A stretch of 64,000 nt of DNA. It comes from Ostreococcus lucimarinus CCE9901 (Eukaryota > Chlorophyta > Mamiellophyceae > Mamiellales > Bathycoccaceae). Below are positions 29,293 to 38,533 of this stretch, one piece after another. The translations under genes and the position numbers were made by a program. The notes below the pieces were generated by a model. That model made no database searches. It was not told the DNA's origin and saw only the letters and a list, made by a program, of their open reading frames with translations. Each line of letters opens with the position of its first letter. Within the stretch, counting starts at the first letter, position 1. The DNA is taken from the NCBI RefSeq assembly GCF_000092065.1, contig NC_009355.1, positions 806,001 through 870,000 of the forward strand, read 5' to 3'.

Positions 29293-30087
29293 ATGACGGC
29301 GCGACGCCTCGCGCGCGAGTGCGCGCGCCGCGCCGTCGCGTCGACGACGGCGGCGACGGCGCGGACGACGACGGCGGCGACGACGACGGCGACGCGATGC
29401 GTGCAGACGTCATCGCTCGCGCGGTTCGCCGCGCCGGTGCGCGCGTTCTCGCCGAACGCCAAGCCGCGCTCGCTCGAGACGGCGGCGACGAAGGACGGAG
29501 ACGTCGTTCCCGAGCGCTCGCTCACCGGTTGGCGGCGGGTGGCGCTGACGCTGGGTGGATATTTTAGCCCGGAGAGCCGACGCGTGCGCGGCGGCGAGCG
29601 GCTGTACGAAGAGGTGACGCGGGCGACGGCGATCGATGCGCTGTACGACGCGCACGCGGTGGAAAAGACGTTCGCGAGTCGACACGCGATGATGTGCCTG
29701 CACGTGTGGATGTGCTTGGGGCGGTTGCGAAAAGAGGGAGAGGGGGGGAAGGCGTTTAGTCAGACGTTTTACGACGCGTTTCAAGACGACGTGGAGCGAC
29801 GCGTGCACGATGAGGGCGTGCGCGTGCGCGTGCGAAAGTGGTTACAGGATTTAGAGAGGACATTTTATGGGAATGCGGTGTCGTACGATAAAGCGCTCGA
29901 GCTCGGGGGTGGAGAACTCGTGAAGGCTTTGCATAGAAACGTGTACGACGGCGACGGCGACGTCGACCGCGCCAAGGGGTTGGAGCGGTACGTTCGACAT
30001 CAGCTCGCGTCGTTGGCGCTGACGCCCACGGAGGCGTTATTCGACGGGCGCGTTAGATTCGTTGGCTTCGATGAGCAAGAAGAATAG
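29293..30087 (+). CDS. CBP3: Ubiquinol-cytochrome c chaperone (CBP3/UQCC1)
   Basis: A 264-residue mitochondrial protein. Residues 1-50 are a basic Ala/Thr/Arg presequence. The core has FASRHAMMCLHVWMCLGRLR, FSQTFYDAFQDDVERRV and a conserved C-terminal helical region, as in the CBP3 family. CBP3 with CBP6 binds newly made cytochrome b at the mitoribosome and helps assemble complex III. I start at 29293 because this gives a proper presequence; the frame upstream is the shadow of the SOD-like gene. It converges on the La gene, with 44 bp between stops. Confidence 0.83.
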   Translation: MTARRLARECARRAVASTTAATARTTTAATTTATRCVQTSSLARFAAPVRAFSPNAKPRSLETAATKDGDVVPERSLTGWRRVALTLGGYFSPESRRVRGGERLYEEVTRATAIDALYDAHAVEKTFASRHAMMCLHVWMCLGRLRKEGEGGKAFSQTFYDAFQDDVERRVHDEGVRVRVRKWLQDLERTFYGNAVSYDKALELGGGELVKALHRNVYDGDGDVDRAKGLERYVRHQLASLALTPTEALFDGRVRFVGFDEQEE

Positions 30088-30131
30088 CATCGCGGTGTAC
30101 TTTTAAAGTAATTTTTATTGACATCAGTCTT

Positions 30132-31199
30132 CTAATACGGGCGCCCGAATCGCGGCTTGTCGCCGTCCTCCTTTGGTTTGTTTGCGCTATCTCCGCCACC
30201 GCCGCCGAAACGCGCGCCGCCGCGATCGGGCCCGCCTCGGCCGCCACCACCGTCGCCACGACCGCGGCCGCCTCGACCACCTCGGCCGCCACCTCGGCCG
30301 CCTCGGCCGCCTCGGCCGCGTTCGTCGACCTTGCCCACGAAGACGGGCTCGTGCGTCGTCGGCGGCTGCGCGTCTGGGTCTTCCCCGCGCGCGATCGCTT
30401 CTTCCCTCGCCTTGGCTTTCTTTTCCAATTGTTCCTGCTTCTTTTGTTCCATGTACGCCGCCTTCATCATGAGCGTGAGCTTCGCGCCCTTGTACTCCAA
30501 GTCGGCGCGTTCGGCAATCGCCTTGGCCTCCTCTTCGGTGGCGAACTCGACGAAAATGCTCCCCCGAAAATCCTTGCTCGTCGTGTGTCGACGCAAACGA
30601 ATCGACCGCGCGTTACCCACCGTCTTGAAGTACGCCAAAAGCGCCTCGATCGTCGCGTCCTTCGCGAACGGACTCGCGAACACGAACCGCTTGTCCAACT
30701 CCTCCACCATCGCGCTTCGATACGCCGTCACGCCGTCGTCCGTGGCGAGATCCGGCGTCTCCCCGTTCACGAGCATCGACTTCCGCCGCACCCGCGTCCC
30801 ATCGGCGCACGCCTCGACGACGTCGCTTCCCTCCAGCGCCCTCGCCACGCGCTCCACGTTTTTCGCCTCATCCTTCCCCCCGTACGCCGCCAAAAAATCC
30901 CGCATCCTCGAGAAGGATGCGATGAGCGCGATCGGCACCCCCCCCTCGTGTCCCTCGCGCACCGCTCGCGACACCTCGTCGAGCAAGAACGCATCGCGCG
31001 GAAGATTCGAGTCGCCGAGGTAGAACTCGATCTGCGCGCGCACCCTGTCGCGCGTCGCGTCGTCGAAATCCGCCGCCCCCGTCGCGTCGTCCTCGCGCCG
31101 CGCGCGCGCGTCGTCGTCGCCCGTCGACGCGCGCGGCGCGTCGCGCGGCGCGTCGCTCGGCGCGTCGCTCGCGACGGCGTCGGTCGCGTCGGTCGTCAT
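30132..31199 (-). CDS. LA1: La protein (LARP3-type RNA-binding protein)
   Basis: A 355-residue protein with a La motif at about residues 45-130 (RAQIEFYLGDSNLPRDAFLL, PIALIASFSRMRDFL, VRRK), an RRM at ~165-245 (RFVFASPFAKDATIEALLAY, RGSIFVEFATEEEAKAIAER), a charged helix and an RGG/GRG-rich tail. La binds the 3' oligo-U of new RNA polymerase III transcripts and protects tRNA and 5S precursors. The tail has the repeat-rich DNA expected of (R)GG units. The acidic, repetitive N-terminus before the La motif is unusual but unremarkable. It diverges from PAF1, 162 bp apart. Confidence 0.92.
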   Translation of the reverse strand: MTTDATDAVASDAPSDAPRDAPRASTGDDDARARREDDATGAADFDDATRDRVRAQIEFYLGDSNLPRDAFLLDEVSRAVREGHEGGVPIALIASFSRMRDFLAAYGGKDEAKNVERVARALEGSDVVEACADGTRVRRKSMLVNGETPDLATDDGVTAYRSAMVEELDKRFVFASPFAKDATIEALLAYFKTVGNARSIRLRRHTTSKDFRGSIFVEFATEEEAKAIAERADLEYKGAKLTLMMKAAYMEQKKQEQLEKKAKAREEAIARGEDPDAQPPTTHEPVFVGKVDERGRGGRGGRGGGRGGRGGRGRGDGGGGRGGPDRGGARFGGGGGDSANKPKEDGDKPRFGRPY

Positions 31200-31361
31200 G
31201 TCGCGGCTCGACGCGCGTCGCGCTCCGTCGCGCGGCGCGCGTCGCGCGCGGCGGCGGCGGCGGCGCGAGTCTCAAGCGCGCACACGGACCGTCGAACGCG
31301 ATCGCGACGACGACGCGACGACGACGCGCGACGCCGCGCAGCGCGACGCGACGCGACCGCG

Positions 31362-32663
31362 ATGGCGGGCGCGCGACGAAGCGCGCGCGGCGCGGCGAGC
31401 GACGCGCCCGCGGCGAGCGCCGACGCGAGCGACGCGCGGAAGAAACGCGCGAAGGCGAAAGACGCGACGAAATCGTCGAACGCGAAGACGGACGCGCGAT
31501 CGAACGGAAAGGCGAAGGCGCGCGCGGTGTCCGCGCCCGCGGTCGCGGATGGGACTCGGTTGAAGCGGGAGACGGCGTTCCTGTGTCACGCGCAGTTTAA
31601 GAACGATCTGCCGGCGGTGCCGATCGATTGGAAGATGTTGCAGACGAGGGTGGATCGACGGGCGCTGACGGAGTACTCGCACTTGTCGCTGTACGACGGG
31701 TTGCGGAAGCGAGGGGACTTTAGCGAGGATTTAGGGATACCTTTGGATCCTGCGCTGATGCGGGCGTATCGGGTGCCGACGCGGCGGGTGGCGATGGATC
31801 CGGAGGATCACGAATTGACGATGAGCTCGGCGGAGCGCGAGGGGAAGCGCAACGGGGCGATCGGGACGAGCGGACGCGCGGTGAGCAGACCGGACGCCTC
31901 CGACGCGCTTTGGTTGATGAACACGCAGTACATCTCCGCGGGGAGCATCAAGGCGCGCACGGGGTTGAGCGAGAAGGAGATGAAACGCCGAAGACTCGAG
32001 GCGCAGGGGGGCGCCGCGGAGCCAGAGGTCGAGCTCTCGCAAGTCGAACAAATCGAAGCCTCGTTCGCGGCGGCGAAGCGACCTCCGGTGCATCCGACGA
32101 ACAAGAAGGCCAAAGTGGTGGAGGTTCTTCCCGTGCTGCCCGATTTCGAGCGCATCGCGATGGACTACGTGCGCTTGAACTTTGACGAGAAGCAGGAAAC
32201 CGACGTCGCGTCGCTCTCGGGCAAATCCGCGGAGACGATTGAAAACGCGTTGAACTGCGGGGTGGTAAAACCGTTCAGCATCGTGAACGAGCGCAATCAA
32301 ACCGAACGATTCTTATCGCTCATGCTTCCGCAAGACCCCGATGCGGCGATGGAGGAGGACTTTCTCGCCTTGGACGGCGAGCCGCGCCAATACGACCACG
32401 TTCGCGACTACGTGTACAAGATTCACCAAGACGATCCGAATCTCGGAGGCGGGAACATGTGCTTCTTCTTTAAGAAGGACCGCGTCACGTACGTCGACTT
32501 ACACACCAAACTCACGCTGTCGAAGCGAAGCAAGCACTCGAAGGGTAAAGAGGCGACGGATTCTTGGAAACCGAGCGAGGTGACACTGCAACGGCGACGC
32601 ATGACGGAGGAAGAAAAGAGCGCGCTGGACGCGAAGCGCGAGAGCATCAGAGCGGGGGCGTGA
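31362..32663 (+). CDS. PAF1: PAF1, RNA polymerase II-associated factor 1
   Basis: A 433-residue protein. After a basic Ala/Lys-rich N-terminus, the PAF1 core starts near residue 66 (LKRETAFLCHAQFKNDLPAVP, LTEYSHLSLYDGL, IPLDPALMRAY, DPEDHELTM, WLMNTQYIS). The later block FEEDFLALD-like (EEDFLALDGEPRQYDHVRDY) and FFFKKDRVTYVDL also match PAF1/ELF7. It is the scaffold of the PAF1 complex, which travels with RNA polymerase II and promotes H2B ubiquitylation and H3K4 methylation. I start at 31362, the first ATG in frame after the La gene's start region. Confidence 0.93.
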   Translation: MAGARRSARGAASDAPAASADASDARKKRAKAKDATKSSNAKTDARSNGKAKARAVSAPAVADGTRLKRETAFLCHAQFKNDLPAVPIDWKMLQTRVDRRALTEYSHLSLYDGLRKRGDFSEDLGIPLDPALMRAYRVPTRRVAMDPEDHELTMSSAEREGKRNGAIGTSGRAVSRPDASDALWLMNTQYISAGSIKARTGLSEKEMKRRRLEAQGGAAEPEVELSQVEQIEASFAAAKRPPVHPTNKKAKVVEVLPVLPDFERIAMDYVRLNFDEKQETDVASLSGKSAETIENALNCGVVKPFSIVNERNQTERFLSLMLPQDPDAAMEEDFLALDGEPRQYDHVRDYVYKIHQDDPNLGGGNMCFFFKKDRVTYVDLHTKLTLSKRSKHSKGKEATDSWKPSEVTLQRRRMTEEEKSALDAKRESIRAGA

Positions 32664-32749
32664 TCATCTATCATCTTTTAGCATTGTGGAATAACGACGA
32701 CTTCAGCGAGTCTTTAGAAATTACAGCATAAATGCGGAACCCTTCGTCC

Positions 32750-33306
32750 TCACTCCAACATCGCGCGCTCGAGTTCCTCCTTGAGCGACCCGTCCTTGAA
32801 CGCGTCGACGGTGATGTCGCACCCACCGAAGAATTCTCCGCCTACGTACAGCTGCGGAAACGTCGGCCACGACGAATAATCCCTACGTCACCCCCCCGAT
32901 CCCAAATCGTCAGTCACCGCGCCGTCGTCCGACTCGTCGTTCGTTCGCGTTCGCGTTCGCGTCGCCTCGCCCCGACGCACTTCATCCCCTGTCTCAAGTC
33001 CTCGTTCGCCAGGATATCGACGTCCGCGAACGGCACGTTCATCGAGTTCAAAATCTGCACGCACGTGTTCGAGAACCCACACCTCGGCGCGTCCTTCGTC
33101 CCCTTCATGAAGAGCACCACGCGGTGTTCCGCGACGAACGCGTCGATGGATTCGCGCAGCTCGGGCCCCATCTGCGCCGAGACTCGCGCGTCGCGCGCGC
33201 GTCCGGTCGCGCACCGCGCGCGCACCGCGCGCGTCGCGCGCGTCGCGCGCATCGTCGCGCGCATCGTCATCGCGCGCGTCGTCGTCGGCATCGTCGTCGT
33301 CGGCAT
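32750..33306 (-). CDS. Monothiol (CGFS) glutaredoxin, two exons, organelle-targeted
   Basis: Splicing of 32981-33306 and 32750-32882 gives 153 codons (152 residues). Exon 1 encodes a Met/Thr/Arg/Ala-rich presequence (~45 residues) and the start of the thioredoxin fold with VVLFMKGTKDAPRCGFSN; the active-site Cys is residue 76. Exon 2 restores the glutathione-binding half: DYSSWPTFPQLYVGGEFFGG and then CDITVDAF. CGFS glutaredoxins carry [2Fe-2S] clusters in plastids and mitochondria. The presequence suggests one of these, but which cannot be settled. No single unspliced frame covers the protein. Confidence 0.9.
32883..32980 (-). other. Intron of the CGFS glutaredoxin gene (98 nt)
   Basis: On the minus strand the intron starts GTGCGT and ends TGACGTAG, with a CTGAC branch-point-like motif about 30 nt before the acceptor. 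It splits the Lys codon of MKDYSSW. Removing it joins the two halves of the glutaredoxin fold exactly as in the family. Confidence 0.9.
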
Positions 33307-33662
33307 CGTCGCCCCGTCGCGGTCTCGCGCCGGCGCCGCGCCGGCGCCGCGCCGATCGCGCGATCGATCGCGCGCATCGAGCTCGACCCTCGCGCGGGCG
33401 ATCGGTCTCGACGCTCGAAACGCGCGCGATCGATCGCGCGACGCGCGCGATGACGATCGATCGACGCGCCGATCGATCGCGCGATCGATCGCGCGTTTCG
33501 AGCTCGAACCTCGCGCGGGCGATCGGTCTCGACGCTCGAAACGCGCGCGATCGATCGCGCGACGCGCGATGCGTCGATCGCGCGCGATCGCGCGATCTGA
33601 TCCGAAACCGACGGCCGACCGCCGGCATTGATCGTCGACCGATCGACCGCGCGACGCGCGCG
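33307..33662. other. Palindrome-rich divergent region with direct repeats
   Basis: This 356-bp spacer separates the glutaredoxin and GNAT starts. It is composed largely of CGATCG, GCGCGC and GATCGATC words. Two direct copies of a ~90-bp unit are present, at about 33349-33438 and 33466-33561. Both contain CTCGCGCGGGCGATCGGTCT followed by CGACGCTCGAAACGCGCGCG. A plus-strand frame is open through it but encodes only Arg/Ser/Asp-rich sequence. Confidence 0.75.
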
Positions 33663-34703
33663 ATGGCGTCGCGCGCGGTGTCGATCGACGCGCGCGCGCG
33701 CGGCGACGCGATGGCGTCGCGCGCGACGCGCGGCGCGACGCGGGACGGCGCGCGACGCGCGACGCGCGGAACGCAGACGACGACGACGCGACGACGCGCG
33801 ATGACGACGACGCGATGCGATGGGCTCGCGCGGACGGGACGCGGCGGCGCGACGAGGGACGCGTCGACGTCGACGATGATGGGCGCGGGCGCGGGCGCGC
33901 GGGGAGGGGTGGCGCGACGCGCGCTGGCGGATCGACCGACGCGAGAGGCGGCGGAGGACGAGGACGCGCGCGCGACGGGCGCGAGCCGGGTGAAGTCGAG
34001 GGGGGGGGTGGACGTCGTCGTCGCGACGAATGACTTCGCGTTTGAGATCGCGGCGAATCTCAGGGCGACGGCGTTTTACGATGATCTCGCGGAGAGGCAC
34101 GAGATGCCGTTTCCGCCGCGGTTCACGCCGACGTTTCATCGGGAGTTCGCGCAGCGCGAACGCAAGGCGCTGCGGGAGCGGACGACGAGACGCGTGGGGC
34201 CGGCGCTGGAGTCGCGATGTTTCATGGCGGATTGCGAAGGATTGGGGTTAGTGGGGTGTTTGGACGTCAGCGTGCGCGAGGGGCCGTGCGCGAGTCAGAT
34301 CAACGGCGTGTGCGTGCCGGAGGGGGCGTCGTACGCGTACGTGGACAACGTGGCGGTGGACGCCGCGGCTCGTCGACGAGGGTCGGCGAAGCTCATGATG
34401 GAGTGCGCGAGCGACTGGGTCGAAGAGCGTGGAATCACGGAAATCTGGACGCACGTGCACTGCGATAACGTGGGCGCGCGAAGATTGTACCACGCGTACG
34501 GTTTCCGGGCGCCCAGCGGCTCGCATCCGGAACAAGGCTTGCCGAATTACTTCAACGGCGAGCGATTGAAGGGCCTAATCTTAATGCGAGCCCCTGTGCC
34601 GCTGGTGTACGAGGCGCGCGTTGACGCGGTTTGCGGATGCGGCGCGTGCTTCGCGCGCGTGGACGAGTGCATCTGCATCAAACCCGCGGTCGCCGCGCGT
34701 TAA
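33663..34703 (+). CDS. Plastid-type GNAT N-acetyltransferase with Cys-rich tail
   Basis: A 346-residue protein. Residues 1-75 are Arg/Ala/Thr rich and look like a transit peptide. The GNAT fold occupies ~115-310, with AYVDNVAVDAAARRRGSAKL (the V-x-R-x-x-G-x-G/A acetyl-CoA loop) and NVGARRLYHAYGF (the last strand-helix). The acceptor substrate is unknown; plant plastid GNAT enzymes acetylate protein Lys or N-termini. After the fold, the tail has CGCGACFARVDECIC, five Cys in 15 residues, not usual for the family. I start at 33663; ATGs at 33711 and 33798 are alternatives. Confidence 0.75.
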   Translation: MASRAVSIDARARGDAMASRATRGATRDGARRATRGTQTTTTRRRAMTTTRCDGLARTGRGGATRDASTSTMMGAGAGARGGVARRALADRPTREAAEDEDARATGASRVKSRGGVDVVVATNDFAFEIAANLRATAFYDDLAERHEMPFPPRFTPTFHREFAQRERKALRERTTRRVGPALESRCFMADCEGLGLVGCLDVSVREGPCASQINGVCVPEGASYAYVDNVAVDAAARRRGSAKLMMECASDWVEERGITEIWTHVHCDNVGARRLYHAYGFRAPSGSHPEQGLPNYFNGERLKGLILMRAPVPLVYEARVDAVCGCGACFARVDECICIKPAVAAR

Positions 34704-34845
34704 CGCCGCCTCGAGTCGAGACTACTTAAACTTTGTTGTACTTTTCCTGCCCGCCGTACTATATGCGCGCTCGCTGCTAAGCATTTTTAAACCGATGCTA
34801 CGAAAATATGCTCATGATTCACAATTCGTTCGCTACTGTAGTGCG

Positions 34846-35757
34846 CTAATCAAACGACGGCGCGAAGCTCGGCATGGACGCCAATTTCTCCGCGCGCTTT
34901 GGCGCCGCCTGCGTCTTCGATTGGGTCTTCTTCTTTTTCGCCTTCGGCAGGTTCACGGGAATGCCCGGCAACATTAAAGGTTCGCCGGCCTCGATCGGGG
35001 GTTTCAACGCGCGCTCAACCTTGGTCTTCGTCTTGGTCAACAGCGTCTGCACCGTGGAGCAAATCGTCACCGGCGCCGCCAACGTGGACTCCTCCAACCT
35101 CGTCGCCCCCGCTAAACTCCTCGTGTACTCGCTCGCGCTCGCGCTCATCTCATCTAACTCATCATCGAGCCTCTCTTGCAACAAATGCGCCAGGGCCTCG
35201 TGAATCGCCTCCTTCTCGTCGAAATTTTTAAACACCTCTGGCGCCCCCGCGCCCATTCGCGACATCGGCGCGTTCGTCGTGTCCCTCGCCCCCACCACGA
35301 AGCTCTCCGCGTCCATCATTTTCTTCACGATCCGTCCCACCGCGTGCGCTCCGATCGCATCGCACGCCTCGATCGTCTCCGCCAGCGCCTCCAGCGCCCT
35401 CGGGCACGCGTACGCTCGCACCGGCTCTCCCTCCAATTGCGTCTCGTGCAGCGCGTACACGCAGTACACCCCCGTCGCTCGCGTCGCCAGCGTCTTCCCC
35501 GTCCGCGCGTACTTCATCGCGCAATCGTACGCGCACTGCACGTACCCGTTGTACGTCTGCTGCGCCGGCTTTCCCAGGTGCACGTTCGAGAACCGTCGCT
35601 CGCACCAGCGCGCTTTGAAATTCGCAAACGACATCGCCGCCGCGTACGCGTCGTCGCCGTCGTCGCGCGCGCGGTCGACGTCGCGCGCGTGGCGCTCGAT
35701 GAGATCCATGACGTCGATCTCCACGCCGCGGAGCTCGCGCTCGTCGCACGCGGGCAT
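34846..35757 (-). CDS. SNAPC1: SNAPC1/SNAP43-like snRNA-activating complex subunit
   Basis: A 303-residue protein. The N-terminal half matches SNAPC1: DLIERHA, SFANFKARWCERRFSNVHLG, a tyrosine-rich helix, and TRATGVYCVYALHETQLEGEP followed by a helical region. SNAPC binds the proximal sequence element of snRNA genes and recruits RNA polymerases II and III. The C-terminus is basic (PKAKKKKTQSKTQ). I start at ATG 35757, close to the opposite-strand JmjC start (90 bp). The Arg-rich frame upstream is that gene's shadow. Confidence 0.7.
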   Translation of the reverse strand: MPACDERELRGVEIDVMDLIERHARDVDRARDDGDDAYAAAMSFANFKARWCERRFSNVHLGKPAQQTYNGYVQCAYDCAMKYARTGKTLATRATGVYCVYALHETQLEGEPVRAYACPRALEALAETIEACDAIGAHAVGRIVKKMMDAESFVVGARDTTNAPMSRMGAGAPEVFKNFDEKEAIHEALAHLLQERLDDELDEMSASASEYTRSLAGATRLEESTLAAPVTICSTVQTLLTKTKTKVERALKPPIEAGEPLMLPGIPVNLPKAKKKKTQSKTQAAPKRAEKLASMPSFAPSFD

Positions 35758-35847
35758 GGCGACGACGACGCGCGGGCGAATGGCGACGACGCGCCATCGC
35801 GCGACGCCGACGCCGACGCGACGCGGCGCGGCGCGGCGCGGCGCGCG

Positions 35848-37050
35848 ATGGACGCGCGGGCGAAGGCGCTCGCGGCGCTCGAGCGCGCGGCGCGCGGCGC
35901 GGGCGCGTCGACGGCGGTGCGCGTCGCGGCGAACGCGGACGCGAGCGAGGCGGCGCTCGCGAGCGCGCGCGCGCTGGCGCACGACGCGCTGCACCGCGGA
36001 TCGTGGGCGGACGCGGACGAGTGCTGGCGGGGGGTGTACGCGGCGGCGACCGTGGCGTGGGCGCGACGCGCGGTGGCGAACGGGCGGGACGAGGGAGGCG
36101 AGCGCGCGCGCGACGCGCTGCGCGCGCTCGATTTGGCCGCCATGCTCGGAGGCGCGTGGTTTCGGGACGACGTGCGCGACGCGATAGCGGACGTGCGCGC
36201 GATGCGTGGGAAGAGGGAAAGACCGCGAGCGAGGCGCTGGAGCGCGTCGATCGATGAGGGAGAATCGACGGCGGGACGCGACGGCGACGAGACGGCGACG
36301 AGGCGCGCCGACGTGTCCATGGAGGCGTTTTATAGGGATTTCATGGCGAAGCGAGGCGAGGACGGCGAGTCGAGCGATTGCGGTACCCCGATCGTGCTCG
36401 ATGCGCTCGTCAAGCACTGGCCCGCGGTGACGAAGTGGAGAGACGGGGCGTACCTGGACGAAATCGTCGGCGATCGCACGGTGCCCGTCGAACTGGGGAA
36501 GACGTACGTCGACGACGCGTGGTCGCAGAAACTCATGACGATGCGTGAGTTCATGGACGCGTACGTCGACGGCGACGACGACGAGTCGACTCGACGCGCG
36601 AGCGGTGGTGCGGACGTGGGTTACCTCGCCCAGCACGAACTCTTCGAGCAGTGCCCAGAATTGAAGCGCGACATCGAGGAACCGCTGTATTGCGCGCTCG
36701 GCACCGGCACCGTGTGCGCGGTCAACGCCTGGTTCGGACCCGCGCACACGGAGTCTCCGGCGCACACTGACCCGCATCACAACCTACTGTGCCAAGTCAT
36801 CGGCGTCAAGCGCGTGCGTCTCTTCGCGCCGAGCGAGACGCCGAAGATGTACCCGCGCGACGCCCCGATGAGCAACACCTCCCGCGTCGACGTCATGCAC
36901 CCGAACTTGGACGAGTTCCCTCTCTTCGTCGACGTCGAGTTCATCGACGCGACGCTGTACCCCGGCGACGCCTTGTACATTCCACCCGGTTGGTGGCACC
37001 GCGTCAAAGCCGCCACCGTCTCGTTCAGCGTTTCGTATTGGTGGGACTGA
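35848..37050 (+). CDS. JmjC-domain protein, KDM8/JMJD5-like (second copy)
   Basis: A 400-residue protein with an Ala-rich helical N-terminus and a JmjC domain at ~155-400. The Fe(II) ligands are seen in AHTDPHHNLLCQVIG (HXD near residue 306) and PGWWHRVKAAT (distal His near 382). MSNTSRVDVMHPNLDEFPLF and FIDATLYPGDALYIPPGWWH match the KDM8/JMJD5 subfamily very closely, better than the paralogue at 15566-17092 does. It hydroxylates or demethylates unknown protein substrates using 2-oxoglutarate and oxygen. I start at 35848; the longer frame upstream is the shadow of SNAPC1. Confidence 0.9.
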   Translation: MDARAKALAALERAARGAGASTAVRVAANADASEAALASARALAHDALHRGSWADADECWRGVYAAATVAWARRAVANGRDEGGERARDALRALDLAAMLGGAWFRDDVRDAIADVRAMRGKRERPRARRWSASIDEGESTAGRDGDETATRRADVSMEAFYRDFMAKRGEDGESSDCGTPIVLDALVKHWPAVTKWRDGAYLDEIVGDRTVPVELGKTYVDDAWSQKLMTMREFMDAYVDGDDDESTRRASGGADVGYLAQHELFEQCPELKRDIEEPLYCALGTGTVCAVNAWFGPAHTESPAHTDPHHNLLCQVIGVKRVRLFAPSETPKMYPRDAPMSNTSRVDVMHPNLDEFPLFVDVEFIDATLYPGDALYIPPGWWHRVKAATVSFSVSYWWD

Positions 37051-37288
37051 CGCTCCATCGTTCGACCGCGTAAGCCTAGCCCTAGCGTAGATGAATCAAC
37101 GCGCGAGCCATCGCGTTGCCGTCGTTCGTCGCGCCCTTCGCTGCATGCGCCGTCGACAGTCCGACTCGACTCTTCGCGGCGTCGGCGGCGACCTCCGTTT
37201 GAAATTTCTCCAAACCGTCGCCAACGTCGGCACTCGGCGGCGCGCGAATCGCCCGTCGCGACGCGCGTATTCAGGCGAACCGCGCGAC

Positions 37289-38404
37289 ATGCGTCTCTCG
37301 CGCGCTTTCCTCGCCTTCCTCGTCGCTCTCGCGGCGGCGTCGGCGCCGCGCGTCCGCGCGCGCGCGCTCGGTGTCGACGCGCTCGGCACCTCCACGCTCG
37401 AGCTCGCGGCGCCGACGAGCGCGAAACCGGCGCGGTTTAACGAGTACAAGATCATGCCCGGTCACACGAAGCGGTCGCACGTGCTGAGCGCGCGCGCGCA
37501 CGAGTACGTCGACGCGGCGACGCTGCCGAAGACGTTCGTGTGGAACGACGTCAAGGGACACAACTTTTTGACGAAGTCGCTGAATCAGCACATCCCTCAG
37601 TATTGCGGTTCGTGCTGGGCGCACGGTGCGATGAGCGCGCTGGCGGATCGAATTCAAATTGCGAGCGGGAAGAAACGAGCGCAAGACGTGAACTTGGCGA
37701 TTCAGCACATTCTAAACTGCGGGACGGAAATCGCGGGGTCCTGTCACGGGGGATCGCACACCGGAGCTTATCAATTCGTTCACGACACTGGATTCGTGCC
37801 GTACGACACGTGTTTGCCCTACGAAGCGTGCAGTGCGGAATCTACCGAAGGTAACTGCGCGCGAGGTGGTGATTACACGTGCACGGCGATGAACACCTGC
37901 CGAACGTGCAGCACGTTTGCGGAATTCGGCGGCTTTTGCAGCGCGCTGTCAACGTTCCCGAACGCCACCGTCGCGGAGTACGGGATGATCTCGGGTGAAA
38001 AGGAAATCATGGCTGAAATTTTCGCTCGCGGTCCCGTGTCTGCGGGGATCGATGCCGATGGATTGCGAGGTTACGTCGGCGGCATCTACAAAGACACGCC
38101 GGATTTCGAAATCAATCACATCGTCTCCATCGTCGGCTGGGGTACCGCGGATGATGGAACCAAATACTGGGTCGTGCGTAACTCGTGGGGTCAATACTGG
38201 GGAGAGATGGGTTTTTTTCGCATCATTCGAGGCGTGAACTCTCTCGGAATCGAAGACGAAGTCGCGTGGGCGACGCCCGGCTCTTGGACCCACATGAACT
38301 TCGCGTGCTACGAAGACGGGAGCAACTGTATTCGCAAGAAGGACTACGTCGACCCATCCACGCCCGGACGCAAGCCGTACGGCGAGTATCATCTGGAAAA
38401 CTAG
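37289..38404 (+). CDS. Cathepsin X/Z-type papain-family cysteine protease
   Basis: A 371-residue C1A protease with an N-terminal signal peptide (MRLSRAFLAFLVALAAASAP). The catalytic Cys is in QYCGSCWAHG, preceded by HIP, the short insert that forms the mini-loop specific to cathepsin X/Z. The catalytic His is in EINHIVSIVGWG and the Asn in VVRNSWGQYWGE. Cathepsin X is a lysosomal carboxypeptidase; here a vacuolar or secreted role is likely. I start at 37289 because the signal peptide begins there; the Arg-rich frame upstream (from 37091) lacks a leader. Confidence 0.93.
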   Translation: MRLSRAFLAFLVALAAASAPRVRARALGVDALGTSTLELAAPTSAKPARFNEYKIMPGHTKRSHVLSARAHEYVDAATLPKTFVWNDVKGHNFLTKSLNQHIPQYCGSCWAHGAMSALADRIQIASGKKRAQDVNLAIQHILNCGTEIAGSCHGGSHTGAYQFVHDTGFVPYDTCLPYEACSAESTEGNCARGGDYTCTAMNTCRTCSTFAEFGGFCSALSTFPNATVAEYGMISGEKEIMAEIFARGPVSAGIDADGLRGYVGGIYKDTPDFEINHIVSIVGWGTADDGTKYWVVRNSWGQYWGEMGFFRIIRGVNSLGIEDEVAWATPGSWTHMNFACYEDGSNCIRKKDYVDPSTPGRKPYGEYHLEN

Positions 38405-38533
38405 GCCGTCTGCCGCTCACTCATCATGTATCGACTCTTCGCGCGTTGTAAATCACGTCAAACATTTCTTGTTCACATCGTCGCCTCGGACGCGGCGTTC
38501 AGGACACAGAGCGCGACGCGCATCGTCGCGTCG

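Noticed and set aside
34846-36780. 644-codon minus-strand frame across SNAPC1 and the second JmjC gene
   Set aside because: Only the part from 35757 has SNAPC1 similarity. The rest is an Arg/His-rich mirror of the JmjC coding strand.
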